A stretch of 64,000 bases of DNA from Papilionanthe hookeriana x Papilionanthe teres (taxonomy: Eukaryota; Streptophyta; Magnoliopsida; Asparagales; Orchidaceae). The notes beneath the pieces are model-generated. The model worked only from the letters and a program-made list of their open reading frames with translations, searched no databases and was not told the DNA's origin. The stretch spans positions 1 to 64,000 of the forward strand of contig JAKZJZ010000057.1 in NCBI GenBank assembly GCA_022702705.1, written 5' to 3'. Positions 1 to 10,362 of this stretch are shown here, in pieces. Position 1 is the stretch's first letter. Each line of letters starts with the position of its first letter. A program made the translations under genes and the position numbers.

Positions 1-654
1 TTGTCCTCTGCCCTTATGGCCCGGACGTGCTTTGACGTGTTGGGATACCCCCGTCAAGATGATTTAGGTTATTCTGTGGGCTTCGTATGCTGATGAGCCG
101 CTACCCCATTTGGGATGTGAGAGACTCACTCTCTGCCTGATGGCTTAGCGAGAGCTTTGAAGCGTCGAGACTTTCCCACACCGAATAATCTTTCTTTTGA
201 TTGCCTATACCCCAGGTCTATGATAATATAAAGCGAAACTCCTTTTATCGAGAGTATTCTTGGGTATCCCCAAGATGTAATTAACCGAGTAGGAATACGT
301 TCCTCTGGGAGTGCTCTTGACCCCAGAACAGGTACATACACTTGACTCTCTGGTTATGGGTAGTCTACGTAGATACTTCTTTCGCGGATATTAGTTTAAG
401 GTGTCTCTGGCCGATCTTGTTTGGGCGGACATGCTTGACTTATCCTTGCGAGGTTTATCGCACGTAGACTCTCCATGTTTTTCTTTTCTCTTGTTTGTCA
501 CTTTGTCGTATATCCCTTCTTAATCGGTTCCTCTCCTCTTCGAATCACTTATTTGATTCGGGAGGGAGATTTATTCGAATAAGGGAAGTATACGACGACT
601 GACAAACTGGCAACTCCTTTTAAAATAAAAAAAGAGAAAAGAACGACGAAAACA
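1..654 (+). mobile_element. 3' part of the 5' LTR of element E1 (Tat-like)
   Basis: This is the end of a long terminal repeat whose beginning lies left of the window. It is placed by the perfect primer binding site that starts four bases after a CA dinucleotide at 653-654. Around 255-285 it carries a hairpin followed by GATGTAATTAAC, which is also found in the LTR of the 28-kb element E2, so the two families are related. No convincing second copy of this 654-bp stretch was found to the right, so the 3' LTR of E1 is truncated or lies outside the window. No gene is visible; the short open frames here are chance. Confidence 0.75.
493..607 (+). other. Long stem-loop at the end of the E1 LTR
   Basis: GTTTGTCA at 493-500 pairs with TGACAAAC at 600-607, and GTCGTATA at 505-512 pairs with TATACGAC at 589-596. 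A TCCCTT/AAGGGA extension follows after a 2-nt bulge. A separate inner hairpin, CGAATCA/TGATTCG, lies at 541-560. The structure would sit in the RNA just 5' of the primer site, where folding can affect priming or packaging; that role is inference. Confidence 0.6.
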
Positions 655-658
655 AAAT

Positions 659-676
659 TGGCGACTCCGCTGGGGA
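659..676 (+). other. Primer binding site of E1, tRNA-Arg
   Basis: TGGCGACTCCGCTGGGGA is the exact complement of the 3' end (including CCA) of plant tRNA-Arg(ACG), as I recall that tRNA. All 18 positions match. Tat/Ogre-lineage elements commonly use tRNA-Arg. The match fixes the orientation of E1 (plus) and the end of its 5' LTR. Confidence 0.85.
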
Positions 677-1150
677 TGAGTCTCTCTCTCCATACTTGGA
701 GCTTCACTTTTTCTGGGGTTATAGCCTCTCTCCATACTTGGAGTTTCGCTCATATTATCGTGACCTGGTTCTCTTCATTCGAGTCACGGTTGAGCCTTTT
801 GTGAGACCTCGGTTTTCGATCGATGTGCCGGCTGCTAGGGGTAGCAGCTCGATGCATTCTATCCCTTCTCTCACCCTCGACAGTTCGGTTGCTGCATTAT
901 CGCATGCATCGATGTCGTTATAGTTTTGTGATTGGTTTCTTGAACTTTCCTTGTTTCTGATCATTGTCCCTTTTTGCCCCGCTATGCGGAAGAGCAGAAA
1001 GATGGATATGATTGTTGCCGCCAGGGATAGCTCTTTCCCCTCTCCTCAAGCGTTTCTGTGCTCCTGAGGGTGTCATAACCTTCAGTTCTTTCGAGCACCC
1101 CTGTGGGGTTACCTTACGTAATCCTATGCCCTTTGAGACATGTTGCTCTG

Positions 1151-1400
1151 TGCCCTCCCCCTTAAAAGGAGAGACGTGCACATTGAGTCTTTCATACGCC
1201 ATTTGAGGCATTTTCTATGCCCTCCCCTTAAAAGGGGAGACGTGCATATTGAGTTGTTCTTACTCTCTCTCAGACGTTTTGCTCTATGCCCTCCCTTTCA
1301 AAAGGGGAGACGTGCATATTGAGTTGTTCCTGCGCTATCTGAGGCGTTTTCCTCCTTGTCCTCCCCCTTTAAAGGGGAGTCGTACACATTTAGCTGTTTT
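1151..1400 (+). repeat. Tandem repeat, four units of 67-70 bp with palindromic core
   Basis: Units start at 1151, 1218, 1287 and 1357 with TGCCCTCCC or TGTCCTCCC, and a more distant one lies near 1821. Each contains a pyrimidine-to-purine palindrome such as CTCCCCTTAAAAGGGGAG, followed by ACGTGCATATTGAGT or a variant. The units differ in sequence, but the palindromes still largely pair. Confidence 0.8.
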
Positions 1401-2039
1401 TGCTGTGGTGGCTCGCTTCACGTTCGCTTCTTTTGCAAAAAGAGGACGACGCTCAATAGCGATGCGCCGCCGCACCTGACGGTCTTTTTTAGACTTGTCC
1501 CTCCGTGTTCTCACGTGTCTCCTTGCCATAGACGAGTGAGTTTTCTTTTAGCGATAGGTTTGTCACTATCGTCGTCGTTGTGACATTTGTCCCGACTCTC
1601 TTTCGTTCCAGCTTTTCCCGAGAATCCACTCGTCCCTCGATTAGGCGGAGAAGGCCATGAGGACCGGGAATAGATTGCTGCAAATTTAGCAGCATTGCTT
1701 GTATCAGGTTTCTATACCCATTTTGACTCCCGTTTAGGAGGTGCCTTCGACCCCCGTTTTGAGTCATATTTGTTACTGTCCCCGTTGAGCGGACCACGTC
1801 CTCATTGGACACTTGCTACGTGCCCCCCTTTGAAAAGGAGTTGTGCATATAGTACTACTTTCGTTGTAGCAACCCGCATTGGTGTTACTTTTCCCTTAAG
1901 GAAAGGACTAGTGTCAGATGGTGATACGCTATAATGCTCTTTCCTGCTTACTAGCCTCTATTTTAGTCCTTCCATACGTTTAGGATTTCCATCCTCACGG
2001 ATGTTGCATTATGTAAGAGTGCTAGAGTTACCAGTTATG

Positions 2040-2370
2040 GTACCGTCCTCTGGCGGTGTGGACTGGGTCCCCGCCGTGATTTATTTTGGTTCCGGCCCAA
2101 GATTTATACTTAAATCTTGAAGGTTGAGAATCACATTTCTCGTCCTCCGACGTTGTGGACCATGTCGACGTCATGGCTTGTTTTGGTTCTGGCCGGGATG
2201 GTGCTAAATCCCGTCGGCTGAGAATCACCTCTTCATCTTCTGGCGATGTGGACCATGTCCCCGCCATGACTTGTTTCCGATTCGAGCACGGGATAACGCC
2301 CAAATTCCATTAGTCGAAAATCATCTTCTCTCCTCTCGTCCGGTTATGTGGACTACACTCCGGTCGAGTT
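2040..2370 (+). repeat. Tandem repeat, about three units of roughly 100 bp
   Basis: Each unit combines a CCTCTGGCGGTGTGGAC-like start, a CCCCGCCATGACTTG-like middle and a GAGAATCA-C-TCTTC-like end. Copies begin near 2044, 2142 and 2238, with a weaker one near 2338. They are diverged and non-coding. Confidence 0.6.
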
Positions 2371-3099
2371 TGCTTGGGATTCTTCCCTCCTTCGGATGCA
2401 AGTCATTCTCACCTCGCAGTCCGTATTGTTGTTGCTACCACGAGTTCTCTGACTTAGAAGATCGTAGGAGCATCTTCCTCTTTGAGGGGAAATGTTTTTG
2501 CTGGTTCGACGATTGTCCCGGCCCCGGTTGTTCTAGTTTCTCGCAGGTCTCGCTCGTCCCTACATTAGGCAAGGGCGTCCAGAAGAATAGGAACAGACTG
2601 CTGCAACCATAGTGGTTGATTCATCCACAGGTCTCTTTACCTGTTGAGACTCTAGTTTCCTCTTTGAGAGGGCAGGGTCCTATTTCTAGAGATGAGTTCC
2701 TTGCTTAAATCTCTGAAATATCTAAGCATGTTGTGTAAGAACTCCTCTACTTACCATACCCCACGATCCTTATAGTAGGAGACCGAGATATACTTCTCAG
2801 TCCACTACAAGATCTGGATGTTTGGCATCTGTTGTGCAGGCCATGAGACCCGCTGATGTGTTGCATGGAACCCTTGGCGTGGTATTTAGTGCCGCTTACC
2901 AGATGTTGCACCAGGTATCATTGATGATCCTGTTGGAGTGGCTTTTGCCCATACATGATGTGATAACTCTTTCCTGAAATCATGAGGAAAATTTTGTGGC
3001 TTCCTCTTCATCGCGCAAGATGAATTTGTCCTATGTCGACAAAGGGAGATCCGGGGCATACCCCATCGATTCCCTCCTTATTTGAGGACATAAGTTGAT

Positions 3100-3104
3100 C
3101 GCCG
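3100..3104 (+). repeat. Target-site duplication of E2, left copy (CGCCG)
   Basis: The five bases before the TG of the left LTR are CGCCG. The same five bases follow the CA of the right LTR at 31084-31088. Five bp is the expected duplication length for gypsy integrase. Confidence 0.9.
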
Positions 3105-3108
3105 TGTT

Positions 3109-3129
3109 GACCTCATTTTTGATGAGGTC
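3109..3129 (+). other. Terminal hairpin of the E2 LTR
   Basis: GACCTCAT pairs with ATGAGGTC around a TTTTG loop, four bases inside the LTR terminus. The same palindrome begins the 3' LTR (23684) and the third, reversed LTR (ending near 61509). It may help integrase recognise the ends or act in the RNA; neither is shown. Confidence 0.6.
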
Positions 3130-5463
3130 TTCTCTTCTTTTCTTTAGTACTTAGGATCTAGCCTTAGGCTTTTCCTTTGACTGTCTTAGAGGACTAGAAT
3201 TGGGACCCACCTTTTAGAAATTCAAACCACTTCTTAACTCCCCGCAAACTCTACAAACTCGACTATAGACCCCTAATCACCTGGAGGGTTGAAATCGAAT
3301 ATGGAAGTTTAAATGGTGAGTTCCTATGGGACTCTTTGGCCTTAGGACCGCCTACAGGTGGCTCGGTGCAGTGAAGGGGCTGACTTACACACACACTACA
3401 CTTATACACTACACCTATACACTACACTTTCACACACCCATACCTAACTTGACCTCCTGACTCATGTGGGTGATTCACATGGATGGTCCTTAACCCCTAA
3501 GCCCTGGCTAAGAGGGTTAGGAACAACATAGTGAATGCCTCAAATGGGTCCCTTCATGGCTCATGTGGGCTTGATATGGCTTCATGGCTCAACCAAAATG
3601 ACTTCTTTCCACTCAAATTCACCCAATCTTCAATTTCCCAAATTTTCAATTTTTGACCCCCGGGACCCTACACCCGCTTGGCCTACCCAAAACCCTTGAA
3701 ATTACCCAAATTTCTCAAAATTTCCAAATTATCCAAAATTCTCCAAAATTATTCCCAAACATTTCCACATCACTTAAATTGATCATCCATACCCAAAAAT
3801 ACCAAAAATTCCAAGAAAACCTCCCAATACCCTCCAAATACCCAAAATACCCCTCTTGACCTAAAAATCCAAAAATTCAGAAAATTCCCAGAAAATTCCA
3901 GAAAATCCCAAATATTCCCAATTTCATTTTGTCCAACTACACCATGGGCAAATTTTGTCAATTTACCCTACTTTTGTCAAAACCCCAATTTGACCCATTT
4001 TAACCCTAAGTGAACCCAATGTCAAACCAAACCTACCCAATTCACCCCAATTTTGGTCCAATTCAATTCTAAACTTCAATTCAATATCCCAAATACCAAT
4101 CTAGACCAAATCCAAGCCAAATTTGATTGACATTTGGATCCAACCTCACTTTTGGCCTTAAAGCCCAATTTGGACCCATGACCCAAACCTAACACAAACT
4201 CACCCAATTCAATTCCAATTAACCCCAAATCTTTTCTAAATCTTCCTTAACATTCCCACAAACAAAATACTAACATGATTTGCCCAAAATTTAGACCCAA
4301 ACCCCACTCAAACTCAACCCAAAGTTAAAAGGCCCTATTTTGACCTAAACCCAAACCTAACCCAAATGAGCCCAAACCCCAAAATCAAAGCCCAACCAAA
4401 GTCAAAACCTCTTTGAAACACTCCCATAAACATTTCTCAACATTGGTTTTACATCAATTTCAACTCTAGCCCAACTTGGCCCACTTGGACCTACATAGGC
4501 CCACTTACCAAATAAACCCAAATTCAAACCAATTCAACTCCAAATCACACCAAATTGATTCCAAGCCCTTCATAGAACATCCCTAAACCAATTATGACAT
4601 TTATTTGACAAAGTTCTTCACAAAATCTTTACCCAAATGCCCATCCTAAAATCAAAAAGCCCATTCCCCTTAAACTTTCCTAAAAGCCCACTTCACCGCA
4701 TTCAAAAGCCCAAATCCATCCAAAGCCCACATGGCACTTCCCCTCATCATCCATTTAATCAAAATCACCCCTAAGTTTCAAAATCATCAATTAAACCATT
4801 CCAAATCAAGCTTCATGCAAATTTTCACCAAAATATCCAAAATTCTTAAAACCCATTTCCATGAAATTGACTCAGCTTTCACCAAGCCAAAGACAAGCCA
4901 TGCGAGCCATGGACGAAGCCACATGAAGCCATGGAAGGCTTGACATGTGACCATGCCATTAATGGTAAAAGGAGGGGCCCCTTTCCTAATCTTTCATTAA
5001 GCATTTTTTACCTTAAGCATGTCGCACACTAAACCATGTTTAGCCACCTCATCATGGATAGAGACCACACCACTCACCCTTGGGCGACCCACTGATCCTC
5101 TCGGCCCAAAATCGGGCCATGGGGAGGTGCACCCAACCCAAACCAATGGGTTGACCAAATTAAGGCCAAAATGACCCCCTCCCCATTCCATTTTAATTCA
5201 AAGCCTTTACACATGGCAATTGCCAATTGATTGCACAAACCTCCGACCACGACCCACCTGGACACGAGGGTGACCCATGCCTGCCGGCCGGCCGCTCGGA
5301 TCGCCGGAAAACACCATGGCCGAGACCTTGGGAGGAGCCAAAGTTTGGAATTCCCACTTGCTGAGCCGCCCCATGCCGAATGGTCACTTATGGTTGTTCT
5401 TCTCCTCACCGAGAGCAGCTGATCCCATGCCTCGACTCCCCTGGAAGGCTCTCCAGCCTCTCC

Positions 5464-5470
5464 TATTTAA
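5464..5470 (+). promoter_or_regulatory. Candidate TATA box of the 5' LTR
   Basis: TATTTAA sits in a GC-richer stretch and is followed after about 20 bases by GC-rich leader DNA. It is kept in the 3' LTR at 26048. No other TATA-like site in this part of the LTR is as well placed. The transcription start is inferred, not seen. Confidence 0.5.
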
Positions 5471-8082
5471 ACCCCTCACCCTCGCGGCCATGGAGGAGAG
5501 TTGCACAAACCTTGCCGAAACTACGCCAAAATTATTCCAAACCCTTCTCCACCCTTAGAGCGAGTTGATCCCAGGTGTCGATTTGCCCTAATCCCACTGA
5601 TAAAATCCGATTTCCCAGTCGAAATTCCACCGAAAACCGGGACACTTCTCCACGGTGAGCCAATCCCCAAATTGATTGGTTCTACACCTTCACCGGACCA
5701 AAGGAAGGTGTCCACCAAGCAAAATCCCCATCTCCGAGGCCACCCGGTTGCTCCGGCCTCCAAGCTTTGTGATCGGGCTTGGTCGAAATCACATCTGAGA
5801 CAATTCACGGACCGGGAGACTTCATCGCGGAGCTTGCTGGGATCCGATCGAAGGTGCAACAACTCTCGGATCGAAGCCACACTTCTCTAAGCAAAGGTAT
5901 GAGCTAATTCTTCATCCCGAGCTTCGGAGATTCTCCATTTCAAATGCCTTAATTTCAATGCATGATAACTAGTATAGATGTGTTCGTCTCTTCAAGACGA
6001 ATCCATAGAGCATAAGAACATGAAAATCCATTGAGTATCGAGTGAGATCTTAGGGATTTAGTGTGGACGGCTCTCGGGTGAGGACGCTCGGGGACGATGA
6101 ACGGATGCGCGTCCATTCAATACACGCGCGGACGAATGGCTCGGATGGCGTCGGACCAGGAGACGGTACGAGAACCGCGGGGCCGGGGCTGCTGACTCAG
6201 ATGGCGGCGTCGAATGGGAGCGCGACACGCGGCGTTTCGGAGATGTCGAGGATGAGTTGGCGCCGCGTGGATAAATAGAAAATTAGGGTATTTTTTTATT
6301 TATTTAATTCCCTAAACTTCAAAAATTCATAACTCTGTGTAGAAAAATCAGAAAAATAAAATAAAAATACCCTCTTGCTCAGTGAACGAGAGGAGAATAA
6401 TGTGGAAAAGAAATCATTTAATTTCATCAAGTATTTTATTTTTTATAATTTATTTACTCTCTGCATACTTTTAATTCTCCATGCATGTATACAATTCACC
6501 ATGGCATGAGACCATAGGCTTTTGAAGCCTGCGAATTTGGGAACATTCCACTGAATTTTCCAAAGTTAGAGGCCATCCCTATAAAAAGTTATTGATTTTT
6601 CAAATTCATGTTGCTTGTTTTGAGTATTTTAATTCCAATAAATAGCATGTTGTGAAATAAATTCTAGGAAAATTTGGTGATGTTTCTTATGACCAGAGAA
6701 CCCTAGGAAAAATAGGTTTTGACTTAGTTCATTTAAAACAACCCTAATTGGCTTAAACACCTAAAATAGGTCTTTAATTAATTAGAGTTAACCATGCATC
6801 AAATTGACTTGAAATCAATTCTCCACTGACCTTTAGGATCAGAGGAATCCACCATAAAAATTTGAGGTCAATTGGACTTGGTTAGCCCCACTAATTGGGT
6901 TGATTAAGCCACTGAGCCATTTTAAACTTTAAAAATTCATAACTTTTAAAATACCTTTCAAAAATTCACTAAATTAGTTTTGGAGCCTCTCTGATATCAG
7001 GGGAACCTAAGAAAAGTAAAATTTTAATTTTGTTAAAAAGTTGATTTTTAATAATATTTTAATATTTTTAATAATTAGAAAATAATAAAAATCACAAAAA
7101 TAATAAAATTCACCAAAATGTCACATTTTGAATTTTAATCACATAGGAATAAATCCCACATTTTTCTTAGGTCGATTTAGTGAGATATTAAATTTTAAAG
7201 CTTTAAGGTAATTTTAAAATTAAAAAAATGTATTTTCTAGCTTTTTCATAAAAATAATTATAATAAATCATAGAAAAATCAGAAAATTGCAAAATTTGCT
7301 TCTCTGGTTTCCTTGATATCAGAGATATTTTTGAAAAATATAAAATTCATTTTTCAACATTTATTTTATTTTTAAATTAATTAACACTCCAAAATTTAAA
7401 ATAATTATAATAAAAATAATATAATTCAAAAAATCACCAAAATTGGTCCAAGTGATCCTCTGGTCATTAGAAATGTCCCCTAATTTTCTTAAGGACAGAA
7501 ACTTTCCCTTGGTCATGTTATTAAATTTTCCTTGAAAATCTCTATTTTCTACCAAAAAATAATTATATAAATAAATTAAATACAGAAAAATCACATTTTC
7601 TCCTCTCATGTCTTTATTGACATATGAGTGAAGTTACATAAAAATTTCAAGTTCATTTGAGTTCAATTTAGTGAGTTATGAAATTATTAAGCTTAAAGTG
7701 TAAAGTGGTTATTAATTTTTTTAACCCTTAATTAAAACTTTAGGTTTAATAAAAAATTAACAAGTAAAATATTTGATCCTAATCTGATTTGGATGATTGA
7801 AATTTAAATAATTAAAGGGTAGAAACCCATTAAGCAATTTTAAAATGATTAAACTTTAATTAAATAATTGATTAAATTTGGAAGAATAATAAAATTGGAA
7901 TTATTAAAATAGGGATATTATTAGGAAGAAATTTATTCTTTATTTTAAAAATCCCTAAATTAATTATCTCATTAATATTCAATTCTTAATTAAAATGATA
8001 ACTCAAATTTAAAATATTAAAAGACTTAATCATTAAACTAAAATTAAATTATTAAACTCTTTTAAAAATTTCAATTAAAATT

Positions 8083-8235
8083 AAAAATAAAATTAAATTA
8101 AATTAAATTAAATTAAATCAAATTAAATTAAAATTAAATCAAATCAAATTAATTAAACATCAAATCAAATTAAATTGAACTATATTGAATTAAATTAAAT
8201 TAAAACTCAATTAAGTTAAATTAAATTGAATTAAA
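8083..8235 (+). repeat. AAATT-type microsatellite, 5' LTR allele
   Basis: Repeats of the AAATT/AATTA pentamer with interruptions. The matching site in the 3' LTR is much longer (28660-28880), which explains most of the 171-bp length difference between the LTRs. Confidence 0.75.
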
Positions 8236-9900
8236 TATAACATCACTTAAAACAGAAAGAAATTAAATATAAAGCAACTTGAACACTATTCCAAATTTAA
8301 ACCCATTAACTTAAATTAAATCATTTGAACACCAATTTGTCCTCAAGAGCTTTGGTTATTATAACTCCTAAACAGAACATTAAATGAAATGTTACTTCAC
8401 TCATAGGATATTCGAATGTCCTAGTTCAGCATGCAAGATAACAACAAAACTTGAATTCCGGACGATTAATTCATTTGTATAATTAAATTCATTTGGACTT
8501 AAAACAATCCTAGAAAATATTGAAAAGATGTTTAAGATTATTCTTAAGCACTTCCTCGATATGATAGGATGTTCATAAGAATAATTGGACTTAATTGTTC
8601 TTTGATGAAGAAAATCGTCCTTAAACCAAAACACGAAAGAACCTAGACGTCATAGGAGATGACTAGCTATAGGATTAGGAATTTGGTAGAAAACCATAAC
8701 CCTTACCTTAGCTTTACCTAGGAACTTGCTTAAATATTCTAATTGTGTTTTAAGTGTAGCTTGGGATGACGGGAAGACCCTCAGGGTACGCTTTTATTTT
8801 ATTGCGATTTACTTTCTTGCAATTTACATTATTGCAATTTATTTAACTGCATTGCACTTACTTTTCTTGCATGATAAACAAGCTGTTGCATGAAAACCCA
8901 CTCCTTTAGGATAGTCCCTAAAGCTGAAACCAAAACTAAGTTAAAAGTCATTGCAAGATAAAATTCACCGCCACAACATTTCAAAATATAAAACAACTCA
9001 AAATTTAATCACAAACGGAACACAAAACTACAATTACAACTAAATTAAAACGTCCTGTTGGATGATCGGGAATACCTCGGATGATGTAACATACGTGTTG
9101 CTAACGGGATTTCCCACGGTCTAAATGAAAGTGTGGAACTCATTCGAGTTGAGTTTAGCAAATTCATCTGGACTAAGTGAATCCGATAAAAATAATGATG
9201 CTGGAAGGATGGAACCGTGGGATCTTAACCGGTGTCGTTATAATCAACTTTAAGATTTGTTTTAAATAAAACATAAAAAACACTTGGAAATCAAGATTGT
9301 CTCTAAACCAAAACACTTTTCTCATCCCCTGATTTATAATTTCTAAAACTAAACCTCTGCAACAACAAGGAGCTCGGAGCATGATGGGCAGCACGGCCAT
9401 CGTCGTCAGCAAAACTTGAATCGTCATCAGCAAAACTTTCCTAGAACTAAACAACCAAGCCATAGGACTTCGAGGTAATTTTCCTAGTGCAACATAAATC
9501 CTCGACTCTTCGTTAGGCATTTGCATTGCAAATTAAGCCCTAACCGGTCTTAGGATTCCGAGGTAGTCGTTGGGTACGACATAAACCCTCACATCTTCGA
9601 AGTTTATTTGTATGATTCTATCATATAAATATAAGTCCTAATTAATTAAAATTGGCAAAATCAAAACATTTAAATAAATATTAGGACTTTCTTAAATCCA
9701 AGCCAAACAATAGGATAGTCGGGAAAATACCGAAGTTCACTTCGAATACGTGATTTCTCCTACTTTTCTTCCTTTGGATTCACAAAACAAAATGTTCCAA
9801 ACTTGATCCATTCCACTATTGAAATTCCAAAATTCGATCACTTGAAAATCTTAAACTTTGAAATCCTTGAGAGCGAATTATTGATTATTATCGAGAGTTT

Positions 9901-10300
9901 TCTTAGGTGATTCCCATCACTTAAGATGTAATTAACTATAGGGGCTTGCCCTTATAGGGAATTTTAAAGAACCCATGTAATATAAACCTGTTTAATGTTT
10001 TCATATTAAGCGGGGAATTTTGTCGGCTTATAAAATTGGTTCGCGGACCAAACGGATGTCACAAATCTTCTAGTTTATTTAATCGAGCCCCACCGTCAAG
10101 CGGTGTGTCTATCCTTAGGGATAGATACACGGTTTGTGGTGCGGTGCTCGTTTATATAAACTATTTGGGATGTGAGATCGGTTTAATCTCATATCTTAAA
10201 ACCTTCAAATTTAAAATTATTTTCAAAATCAAATACTACTTTTCAAATTATTTATTTTAATTAAATTAAAAATTCGCCGACGACTACGTTAGGCGACCCC
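9901..10300 (+). other. Cluster of seven stem-loops at the end of the E2 5' LTR
   Basis: In order: TTAGGTGAT/ATCACTTAA (9904-9925); CTATAGGGG/CCCTTATAG (9935-9957); CCTGTTTAAT/ATTAAGCGGG (near 9986-10013); TTGGTTC/GGACCAA (10037-10052); a longer imperfect hairpin 10085-10149 with TGTCTATCC/GGGATAGATACA inside; GATGTGAGAT/ATCTCATATC (near 10171-10197); TCGCC/GGCGA (near 10274-10295). The set is repeated in the 3' LTR and, decayed, in the reversed LTR. It lies just upstream of the primer site. Confidence 0.6.
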
Positions 10301-10344
10301 CCTTTAAAATAACACACAACCTAAAAATATGCCGACAAGATTTA

Positions 10345-10362
10345 CGGCGACTCACGTGAGGA
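10345..10362 (+). other. Degraded primer binding site of E2, tRNA-Arg type
   Basis: CGGCGACTCACGTGAGGA matches 13 of 18 bases of the tRNA-Arg primer site that is perfect in E1 (659-676). It begins seven bases after the LTR end. The mismatches would weaken priming, unless the true primer is a tRNA variant. Confidence 0.65.

Larger units (their letters stand above)
677..3104 (+). mobile_element. Left part of the non-coding internal region of E1
   Basis: This stretch follows the E1 primer site and is cut by the insertion of E2 at 3104/31084. I find no gag, protease, RT or integrase motif on either strand; open frames are under about 115 codons and not recognisable. It holds at least two sets of short tandem repeats (1151-1400 and 2040-2370). 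With the rest of the internal region (31084-31303) E1 has only about 2.6 kb between LTRs and no coding domain, as in LARD-type non-autonomous elements. Confidence 0.55.
3105..10337 (+). repeat. 5' LTR of E2 (7.2 kb)
   Basis: The LTR is bounded by TGTTGACC and GCCGACA and aligns throughout with 23680-31083. It is exceptionally long. A TATA-like box at 5464 suggests about 2.4 kb of U3 and nearly 5 kb of R-U5. Content in order: C- and A-rich low-complexity DNA (3600-4950), a GC-richer block around the promoter with GGCCGGCC at 5285, a possible splice donor GTATGAG near 5897, very AT-rich DNA (6250-8300) with AAATT repeats, and a hairpin cluster at the end (9900-10290). The open frames inside are not genes. 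Confidence 0.95.

Noticed and set aside
3600..4950. Telomere-like CCCTAA and CCCAAA runs in the LTR
   Set aside because: Irregular C/A-rich low-complexity DNA without a fixed heptamer array; present in all three LTR copies.
5880..6280. Possible host gene start in the GC-rich part of the LTR (frame 6063-6278)
   Set aside because: Not kept open in the 3' LTR, and part of the transcribed LTR leader.
7361..7609. Minus-strand frame repeated in both LTRs (also 27941-28189)
   Set aside because: It is duplicated only because the LTRs are; AT-rich composition, no motif, and the third LTR does not keep it open.
9173..9526. 117-codon minus-strand frame present in both E2 LTRs (also 29917-30270)
   Set aside because: Conserved only as part of the LTR; the corresponding part of the reversed LTR (55111-55314) has a different, shorter frame, so no sign of protein selection.
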